Origin: Gemmatimonadota bacterium
Lineage (GTDB): Bacteria > Gemmatimonadota > Gemmatimonadetes > Longimicrobiales > RSA9
NCBI GenBank assembly: GCA_039715185.1
Contig: JBDLIA010000023.1
Coordinates: 1 to 41,031 of the forward strand
Length of the DNA stretch: 41,031 nt
Direction: 5' to 3'
Shown one piece after another: positions 7,822-13,798 of this stretch; position 1 is the stretch's first letter; every line of letters starts with the position of its first letter. The notes beneath the pieces were generated by a model. It did no database searches. It had not been told where the DNA came from and worked only from the letters and a program-made list of their open reading frames with translations. Made by a program: the position numbers and the translations under genes.

Positions 7822-8534
7822 GCGCGGGGGCCGCGCAGGGCCTGGACGCGATGTTCGGGGGCGGTTCACCTCAGGACTTCCCGACGATCGAGCAGGGCCT
7901 GAGCGCGTTCCGGGACGCAGGGCAGATCGCCTACCTGGCGCTGGGCATCGCGCTGGCGATCCTGCTGTCCTCGGTGATCGCGTTCCACCCGCGGCGGCGC
8001 GGCCGGGTGCGGGATGACGCGGACCTGGAGTATCCGCGCACGATCATCCTGTTCGCGGTGGTCGGCGCCATCGTCGCGCAGATCGTCCGGGTGAGCCCCG
8101 CGATGGCGCTGGTGGTGTTCGGCATCGGCGGCCTGATTCGTTTCCGCACCCGCATCGGCGCGCCCGCCGACACCGGCCACGCCATCCTAGCCACGCTGAT
8201 CGGTATCGCAGCCGGCATGGGCATGTTCCTGCTAGCCGTGATCGGAACGATCACTGCCTGGCTGCTGATTCTCACGATGGAGAGCCGGCCCGCCTACCGG
8301 CTGCGCGTGCGCGACCTGGACGAGCTGGGCGCTCTCGAGGCGCGCGAGAAGATCCGGCCCATTCTCGCGGCCTCCGGGTGGAAGGTCCTGGGCGAGGCGC
8401 ACCGTCCCGACGAGGGCAAGCTGGACTTCTACGTGCGCGGAAAAGATCCGGACGCCGCAGAGTCGCTGCGCGCGGAGTTGCGCCAGGCCTTCGAAGAGGC
8501 GGAGGGCAGGGTTCGCCTGGAGGACGCGATCTGA
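7818..8534 (+). CDS. DUF4956/MgtC-like multi-pass membrane protein
   Basis: A 238-residue protein with an N-terminal hydrophobic half and a soluble C-terminal domain. Membrane segments are at about residues 35-57, 72-110 (likely two) and 118-155, with the loop motif GIGGLIRFRT and PADTGHAILATLIGIAAGMG between them. This Arg-Phe-Arg/Asp pattern is what I associate with DUF4956 and MgtC-like proteins. The cytosolic tail (from about 160) resembles a small alpha/beta domain. The start is GTG 7818-7820, which overlaps the ligD stop codon as GTGA and implies translational coupling. Function is unknown; the link with LigD is positional only. Family assignment is moderate, membrane topology is clear. 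Confidence 0.85.
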   Translation: MSAGAAQGLDAMFGGGSPQDFPTIEQGLSAFRDAGQIAYLALGIALAILLSSVIAFHPRRRGRVRDDADLEYPRTIILFAVVGAIVAQIVRVSPAMALVVFGIGGLIRFRTRIGAPADTGHAILATLIGIAAGMGMFLLAVIGTITAWLLILTMESRPAYRLRVRDLDELGALEAREKIRPILAASGWKVLGEAHRPDEGKLDFYVRGKDPDAAESLRAELRQAFEEAEGRVRLEDAI

Positions 8535-9205
8535 GGGGCGAGGTCCGCTTCGAATCCGGCACGAGCAAGGGCGAGGTCTCCGGCCTCCTGCTGGCGCCGT
8601 CCAACATGCGCGCCCTGTACGTCCTGGCCCACGGCGCCGGCGCTGGTATGCGCCACGCGTTCATGGAGGACATCTCGCGCGTCCTCGCCGAGCGCGGCAT
8701 CGGCACCTTTCGCTACCAGTTTCCTTACACGGAGGAGGGTCGCCGGGCCCCCGACCCCGCGCCGCGCCTGGAGAAAACCGTGCGGGCAGCGGTGGCGGAG
8801 GCCGCACGGCTGGCCCCCGGCGCGCCGCTGATCGCAGGTGGCAAGTCAATGGGCGGGCGCATGACGTCGCGCGCCCAGTCGGCGGAGGCGCTTCCGGACG
8901 TGCGCGGCTTGGCGTTCCTGGGCTTTCCGTTGCACGCGCCGGGTAGGGAGGGCGTCGAGCGGGCGGATCACCTGGCCGCCGTCGAGATCCCGATGCTGTT
9001 CGTTCAGGGGACGCGCGATAGGCTGGCGAACCTGGAGCTAATCGGGTCGGTGGCCGGGGGGCTAGGCGATCTTGCGACGCTGGAGGTGATCGAGGGAGGC
9101 GATCATTCCTTCGCGGTGCCCAAAAAGCTGGGCGTGAGCCGCGAGGAGGTGCTGGAGGACGTCGCCGCCAGGATCGCGGCGTGGGCGGGAGCCGTGACAC
9201 GCTGA
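8531..9205 (+). CDS. Alpha/beta hydrolase (KANL3/Tex30-like), apparent CTG start
   Basis: A 224-residue alpha/beta hydrolase. It has an N-terminal LAHGAGAG oxyanion segment, the nucleophile elbow GGKSMGGRM, a late acid region FVQGTRDRLAN and a catalytic His in EGGDHSFAVP. This matches the small KANL3/Tex30-type hydrolases often annotated as dienelactone-hydrolase-like. No ATG, GTG or TTG exists in frame near the start of homology. CTG 8531-8533 overlaps the previous stop as CTGA, and GGAGGA (8519-8524) sits 7 bases before it, so a CTG start is the best fit. The frame is open upstream to GTG 8378, but that part is Arg/Gly-rich shadow of the preceding gene. Substrate unknown. Confidence 0.88.
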   Translation: MRGEVRFESGTSKGEVSGLLLAPSNMRALYVLAHGAGAGMRHAFMEDISRVLAERGIGTFRYQFPYTEEGRRAPDPAPRLEKTVRAAVAEAARLAPGAPLIAGGKSMGGRMTSRAQSAEALPDVRGLAFLGFPLHAPGREGVERADHLAAVEIPMLFVQGTRDRLANLELIGSVAGGLGDLATLEVIEGGDHSFAVPKKLGVSREEVLEDVAARIAAWAGAVTR

Positions 9206-9230
9206 CAGAGCTCCATCCACGCCAGGCGCC

Positions 9231-9259
9231 TTGACATGCTCCGAGGGAGACGCTAGAAG
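9231..9259 (+). promoter_or_regulatory. Near-consensus sigma70 promoter
   Basis: A perfect -35 TTGACA (9231-9236) is followed after 17 bases by TAGAAG (9254-9259), which matches 4 of 6 -10 positions. It lies 57 bases before the ATG of the TPR-S41 protein and is the best-matching -35 seen in this window. It would also separate this gene from the ligD operon. Confidence 0.6.
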
Positions 9260-9315
9260 TGCCGGACAAATGCTGGTTTTTTAGCACATCCATTTGGGCG
9301 ACACTGGAGGTGTCG

Positions 9316-11004
9316 ATGAGTGTCCCGCGATCTGTGCCCTTCCCGTGCCGCCTGGCGGCGGTCGGTCTGGGTCTGGCGATGCTTGCTGCACCGCCCCATG
9401 TCTTCGCGCAGGAGCAATCCGCTCTGCGGCTCGTTGCCGAGGCAAGGGAGGCGACGGACGAGCGTGATTGGGGGCGAGCAGCTGTGCTCTGGGACTCGGT
9501 CACCCGCGCAAACCCTACGCGGGCCGAGTATTGGGGCCGCCTCGCGCGCGCGAAGCGAGAGAGCGGCGACTACGCTGCCGCCATCGCGGCGCTGGAGCGC
9601 GAGGGTAGCCTGGGCGGCCGGGCGGCGCCCGACATCACGTTCGACATAGCGCGTTCACACGGAGCAGCAGGCCGCCCGGGGGAATCGCTGCGATGGCTCG
9701 AAAGGGCGTACGAAACGGGCCTCCGGCACCACCGGACGGCTCGGTCGGATACGGCCTTCGCGGCGCTCCGCCGGGATGCACGCTACAGAGCTCTCGCCGG
9801 GCTGGTCGACTCGGCCGAGGTCTCACGGGTCGAGGGCTGGCGCACCGACGTGCGCTTCCTGGCCCGCAGCCTCGAGTACATCCACTACGACCTCTTCGAC
9901 AACGTCTCGCCGGAGGTCTTCTCGGCGTTTGTGGATCGGCTGATCCAGGACATCCCGCGACTTTCCGATCGGCAAATCGTCGTCCGGCTGATGCGCCTCA
10001 CGCGCATGGCCGGGGACGCCCACACGAACCTCTTTCCCGAGCACGTGTTTCGGTCGACCCGCGAGGGGGTGCCGGCCACTTTCTTCAAGTACGCCGATGG
10101 GCTCTACGTCCAGTCGGCCAGCGCCGCCCACGGGGCGCTGGTCGGCCGCGAGGTTGTCGCCGTGGCTGGGCGCGATCCCATCGCGGTCCTCGACTCGGTC
10201 GGGCAGATCGTCAGCCGGGACAACCCCATGTGGGTTGACCTCACGGCCGCGAATCTGATTTCCTTTCCGCAGATCCTGGAGGGATTGGGGCTGGCGCCCT
10301 CCCCGGCACGCCTCGAGTTGACCGTGCGCGACGACGGAGGGCCGGACGAAACCGTCGTCCTTCAGGTGACCCCTGGCCCGCCCGATTCGAGCTGGGTCGA
10401 CGTCTGGCCGGATCACCTGCTTCGGGGGCGCACGCCGCAGCTTCGCTACTGGTTCGAGGAGCTTCCAGAACTGGGAGCGGCCTACTTCCAATTCAATCTC
10501 GTGTTCAACGATTCGGAAGAGCCTCTTCCCGACTTTCTCGATCGCATGTTTGCGGAGCTGGATGCCAGGGGCGTCGGCAGGCTGATCATTGACCTGAGAG
10601 AGAACCGCGGCGGAAATGTCTTCCTCGCCGACAAGCTGCTGCACCACCTCATCTCGCGGCCACGCTTTCACGAGCCCGGGAGCCTGTACGTCATAGCCGG
10701 CCGTAAGACTTTTTCCGCCGCCATGTACACCGCGGCTCAAATGGAGCGACACCTCGATCCGATCTTCGTGGGCGAACCCACGGGGTCGAGGCCCAACTTC
10801 GTCGGCGAAACGGTCTACATTCGGCTGCCGTACAGCGGTCTGGAACCCAGCATTTCGAACCTGTACTGGCAGGGGACGCACGGTGCAGACAACCGCACAT
10901 GGATCGGCCCGCACCTGTACGCACCTCCTTCGATAGAGCACCTGAGGGAGGGAAGCGACCCGGCGCTTGAAGCCATCAGGGTCGACATTCGTGGCCGCGA
11001 ATGA
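9316..11004 (+). CDS. Secreted TPR plus S41-like (C-terminal processing) peptidase
   Basis: A 562-residue exported protein. It has a type I signal peptide (cleavage near HVFAQ) and then TPR-like helices at about residues 40-160 (WGRLARAKRESGDYAAAIAALER). A long middle region follows, then a C-terminal S41-type catalytic core with RLIIDLRENRGGN, VIAGRKTFSAAMYTA and FVGEPTGSRPN. In S41 peptidases the nucleophile lies in a T.SA motif, here Ser467 in KTFSAA. No obvious PDZ domain is visible between the two parts. ATG 9316 is chosen because GGAGG ends 5 bases upstream and the signal peptide begins there; an earlier in-frame GTG at 9259 lies inside the promoter. Whether it is an active protease is unproven. 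Confidence 0.85.
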   Translation: MSVPRSVPFPCRLAAVGLGLAMLAAPPHVFAQEQSALRLVAEAREATDERDWGRAAVLWDSVTRANPTRAEYWGRLARAKRESGDYAAAIAALEREGSLGGRAAPDITFDIARSHGAAGRPGESLRWLERAYETGLRHHRTARSDTAFAALRRDARYRALAGLVDSAEVSRVEGWRTDVRFLARSLEYIHYDLFDNVSPEVFSAFVDRLIQDIPRLSDRQIVVRLMRLTRMAGDAHTNLFPEHVFRSTREGVPATFFKYADGLYVQSASAAHGALVGREVVAVAGRDPIAVLDSVGQIVSRDNPMWVDLTAANLISFPQILEGLGLAPSPARLELTVRDDGGPDETVVLQVTPGPPDSSWVDVWPDHLLRGRTPQLRYWFEELPELGAAYFQFNLVFNDSEEPLPDFLDRMFAELDARGVGRLIIDLRENRGGNVFLADKLLHHLISRPRFHEPGSLYVIAGRKTFSAAMYTAAQMERHLDPIFVGEPTGSRPNFVGETVYIRLPYSGLEPSISNLYWQGTHGADNRTWIGPHLYAPPSIEHLREGSDPALEAIRVDIRGRE

Positions 11005-11058
11005 AACCGCCTTGTTTCTCAAGAGCTCGATTCGTTTCGCGGCGCACGAGCATCCACG

Positions 11059-11394
11059 ATGGGCCTGGCCCACGCATGCGGAGTCTGTGATGGGCAGAAT
11101 TGGAAGGGGCTGTTCCTGGCCCTGGCGATCGTATTCGCCGGCGCCGTTGCCGTATTCGTCCGCGGATCTTCAGGTGGAGAGGCGCGGGCTGAAGTCAGCC
11201 TCACGGCGGTGCCCGAGGTTGTCTACCGGGTCCCTCATTCTCGCTACGGGAATCTTGAGGGCTGGTTCTTCAACGTCGTCGTGGACGATGGCGACCCGGC
11301 CGATTCTCTCTTGGCCATCCAGGCCGATGTCGAGCTCCTCTTGGCCGGCAACGCCATAAGAAGCACGCACTACGGCGCGGAGGTGCTGCCCTGA
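11059..11394 (+). CDS. Small membrane-anchored hypothetical protein, possibly a truncated gene
   Basis: A 111-residue frame. A hydrophobic segment (KGLFLALAIVFAGAVAVFV, about residues 16-35) is followed by a soluble part with GWFFNVVVDDGDPADSLLAI and ADVELLLAGNAIRS. That layout resembles the N-terminal beta-sandwich of larger secreted proteins, where the chain would continue for hundreds of residues. Here it stops at 11394, and no continuation is obvious in the other frames before the next gene at 11480. It could therefore be a remnant or a genuine small protein. Start codon ATG 11059 has no clear ribosome binding site. I do not recognise a family. Confidence 0.5.
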   Translation: MGLAHACGVCDGQNWKGLFLALAIVFAGAVAVFVRGSSGGEARAEVSLTAVPEVVYRVPHSRYGNLEGWFFNVVVDDGDPADSLLAIQADVELLLAGNAIRSTHYGAEVLP

Positions 11395-11479
11395 CCGCGT
11401 CGCAGGAACACCGGCTCGCCCATCTCGTCTTGGCTCATGGGACGGATTGCCCGCGGGACAACAAGCGGAGAGGACGACG

Positions 11480-12019
11480 ATGGGTGGCTGGTTTGTAGGC
11501 GGATTTCTCGTGTTGCTCGGCCTGAGCGTGGTCGCGCTGGTCAGGGCCAAGATGAAGGCGGGGGCAACGACCGCGGACCCGGCGATGCTCGAGCGCGGAC
11601 GTACCTTGCTGCGCCGAACCTCCGACGACCCCGGCCCCGGCTGGGACCTCACGGGATCAGCCACTCAGGCGCGCGGCCTTGACCTCCGCTTCGACCACGA
11701 CGATGACCCGCAGGCCGAAGCCACCATGCTGGCGCCCGGCCGGTCTGGCCGAGCGAGCAACCTGCTGACGAATATCAACACCATCCACCTGCCGGCCGAC
11801 TTCGAAGACCACCACGTGCATACGTCTGGCTACGTCTTCCGGGTGAGGCTGCGTGGGACAGGCGCGGTCATCGGTAGGGAAGTGCGTCTCGGGATGCTCG
11901 TCGACGGCAAGGGGGCCGCGCACGGCGGCCGCATCGAGAACGACGACGACACCGACGCGGCCGTCGGAGACTGGATCGAGCTGCAGGGGGCGGAGATCCT
12001 GGAGTTGCCGGGTAGGTGA
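11480..12019 (+). CDS. Hypothetical protein with one N-terminal membrane segment
   Basis: A 179-residue protein. Residues 1-22 (MGGWFVGGFLVLLGLSVVAL) form a single membrane anchor, followed by a short basic turn (RAKMKAG). The soluble part has an acidic stretch LRFDHDDDPQAE, a central SGYVFRVRLRGTGAVIGREV beta-rich block and a second acidic run ENDDDTDAAVGD. The start is ATG 11480, with GGAGAGGA at 11467-11474 spaced 5-6 bases. I do not recognise the family; the beta-rich ending (GDWIELQGAEILELPG) suggests a small sandwich fold. It follows the 111-aa frame in the same direction after 85 bases. GC content in this area looks slightly lower than in the flanking operons. Confidence 0.7.
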   Translation: MGGWFVGGFLVLLGLSVVALVRAKMKAGATTADPAMLERGRTLLRRTSDDPGPGWDLTGSATQARGLDLRFDHDDDPQAEATMLAPGRSGRASNLLTNINTIHLPADFEDHHVHTSGYVFRVRLRGTGAVIGREVRLGMLVDGKGAAHGGRIENDDDTDAAVGDWIELQGAEILELPGR

Positions 12020-12069
12020 GCAGGGATTATCCGCGCCACCCAGCCATACAGCCCCGTTGACGGCTCCGC

Positions 12070-12090
12070 AGCCTAATCGGCGATTAGGCT
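12070..12090. promoter_or_regulatory. 21-bp perfect palindrome, operator-like; rest of the 298-base gap looks empty
   Basis: AGCCTAATCG (12070-12079), a single central G and the exact reverse complement CGATTAGGCT (12081-12090). The AT-rich half-sites stand out in GC-rich DNA. A 1-base centre is poor for an RNA hairpin without opening inner pairs, so a dimeric repressor site is more natural than a terminator, although a hairpin with a 3-5 base loop is possible. It lies in the 12020-12317 gap between the 179-aa gene and the lipoprotein gene. I see no RNA gene or clear promoter elsewhere in that gap. Confidence 0.5.
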
Positions 12091-12317
12091 GACCGGCTCG
12101 CAGGCTCAATCCGAGTCTCGGCCGCGGGCCTTGAGGGTCTCCGTCGAGCGCGTGGATCGCGCAGGTAGAGAGCCACTCCAGTAGTCCTCGCGGCATCGCT
12201 TGTCATGAATCTCGACGGGCCGCTCCATGGCACAAAGGATTGTCTTTTTGTTTGCGTGCGGACGCCGCGACTGCGTACGCTTACGAGTCCAATTCAACGA
12301 TTTGAGGGAGGCGCCCT

Positions 12318-13085
12318 GTGTGTGCTCGATCGGTTTCCATGGCGGTGACGCTCGCGGCTGTGGCCCTAGTGGGATGTGCGGACTCGGCTCCGCAGACGCG
12401 GACGGTGCAGGGCGAGTGCGCAGACCTTTACGGCGCGGACGTGTGCAGTTGGGCCACCCTGGGTGACGCGGACGGCTTGCTTGAGTTCGGGATAACCGTC
12501 CCGGTCGCGGCGATCGAACAGGCCCCGGCCGACATGGATATGGTGTGGCCACCGGCGCTTGGCGCGGTCATCGCCATGCCGACCGAGGTCGGCGCGGCCG
12601 TGGGCGTTGACCACCTCACCATCTACTGGGAGCCCCACGGACACCCCCCGGGTCCGTATCTCACACCGCACTTCGACTTCCACTTCTACCACGTCTCGGC
12701 CAGCGAGCGCGAAGCGATCGATTGCGCAGACACGACGAAGCCGACGGAGGTTCCGGCGGGCTACGGGTTGGTCGACGTGGAGATCCCGGGCATCGGCATG
12801 CTCGAGGGGCTCTGCGTACCGGCCATGGGTATGCACGCGCTGCTCGCATCCGAGATGGAGAGCGACGAGATCTTCGACGGCACTATGGTCATCGGTTACG
12901 ATCGCGGTGCCCCTCTGTTCTTCGAGCCGATGATCGCCAGCGAGCTGCTCCTGCGGCGGCAGTCCTTCGAGTTGCCGATGCCGGCGGTCCCCGGTCTACC
13001 GGAGGGCGTGCGCTATCCGGAGCGCTACCGCGCCGAGTATGACGCGGAGACCGATTCGTACCGATTCGTCTTCTCGGGAGTTTGA
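12318..13085 (+). CDS. Lipoprotein with a TTHB210/DUF5602-like domain
   Basis: A 255-residue exported lipoprotein. A short signal ends in ALVGC (lipobox Cys at residue 20). The mature domain carries VDHLTIYWEPHGHPPGPY, directly followed by PHFDFHFYHV. This His/Phe-rich pair of strands is what I associate with the TTHB210-like (DUF5602) family of secreted proteins of unknown function, and the His cluster could bind a metal. The start is GTG 12318 because GGGAGG lies about 6 bases upstream; ATG 12339 would leave too short a signal peptide. It is preceded by the palindrome at 12070-12090 and converges on the DUF72 gene with an 11-base gap. Confidence 0.8.
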   Translation: MCARSVSMAVTLAAVALVGCADSAPQTRTVQGECADLYGADVCSWATLGDADGLLEFGITVPVAAIEQAPADMDMVWPPALGAVIAMPTEVGAAVGVDHLTIYWEPHGHPPGPYLTPHFDFHFYHVSASEREAIDCADTTKPTEVPAGYGLVDVEIPGIGMLEGLCVPAMGMHALLASEMESDEIFDGTMVIGYDRGAPLFFEPMIASELLLRRQSFELPMPAVPGLPEGVRYPERYRAEYDAETDSYRFVFSGV

Positions 13086-13096
13086 ATGAAGAGCGC

Positions 13097-13798
13097 CTAC
13101 CCCTCCCCCCACAACTCCATGAACCGCTTACCCAGCGCGGGCCCGGTGCCCTCGTCCTCGTGCTTGAAGAAGACGAACGCCTCCGACCACCCGCTACCGC
13201 GTAGCCGGTCCACCCAGGCCTGAAGTTCTCCGGGCTCGTATGCGACCTTGCGGAGTCGGAGGTAACCCCAGTCCGCGGTCGGCTCGAAAGGGGTAACGTC
13301 GTCGCCCGTCTCGGCGATGCACAGCGCCACGCCTCGCTCGCGCAGCGCGTCGAACACCTCGGGGTCGTGCCAGGACTCGTGGCGGAACTCCAGCGCGGCG
13401 CGCGCGCCCTCCGGCAGGGTGTCGAGGAAGTCGCGCAGCCGCTCCACGTCCTTGCGGAAGTACGGCGGGAGCTGGAACAGCACGGGGCCGAGTCGCTCGC
13501 CGAGCGCGCCGGCCACGTCGAACAGGTAGGACACGTTGTCGCCCACGTCCTTGAGCCGACCCTGGTGGGTGATCCGGCGAGACGCCTTCAGCACGAAGCG
13601 GAAGTCCTCGCCCACCCGGCTCGCCCAGCCCTCCAGCATCTCGGGCTTGGGCATCCGGTAGAACGTGTTGTTGATCTCGACCGTCTCGAAGTGCTCTGCG
13701 TAGTAGGCGAGGAACTGCTTCTGAGGCAGCTTCTCCGGGTAGAACGAGCCCTTCCACTCCTTGTAGGAGAAGCCGCTGGTGCCGACGCGGACGATCAA
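13097..13798 (-). CDS. DUF72 (YecE-like) TIM-barrel protein
   Basis: A 233-residue cytosolic protein of the DUF72 family. It begins VRVGTSGFSYKEWKGSFYP, then has VEINNTFYRMP, FRFVLKASRRITH, GPVLFQLPP, AALEFRHESW and finally AFVFFKHEDEG, all hallmark blocks. The family adopts a TIM-barrel resembling endonuclease IV, but no reaction is established. The C-terminus is complete. The start is TTG 13796-13798, overlapping the stop codon of the preceding gene as TTGA, so it is probably translated by coupling to the CBM9-like protein. The pairing of a cytosolic DUF72 protein with an outer-membrane protein has no obvious functional reading. Confidence 0.92.
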   Translation of the reverse strand: MIVRVGTSGFSYKEWKGSFYPEKLPQKQFLAYYAEHFETVEINNTFYRMPKPEMLEGWASRVGEDFRFVLKASRRITHQGRLKDVGDNVSYLFDVAGALGERLGPVLFQLPPYFRKDVERLRDFLDTLPEGARAALEFRHESWHDPEVFDALRERGVALCIAETGDDVTPFEPTADWGYLRLRKVAYEPGELQAWVDRLRGSGWSEAFVFFKHEDEGTGPALGKRFMELWGEG

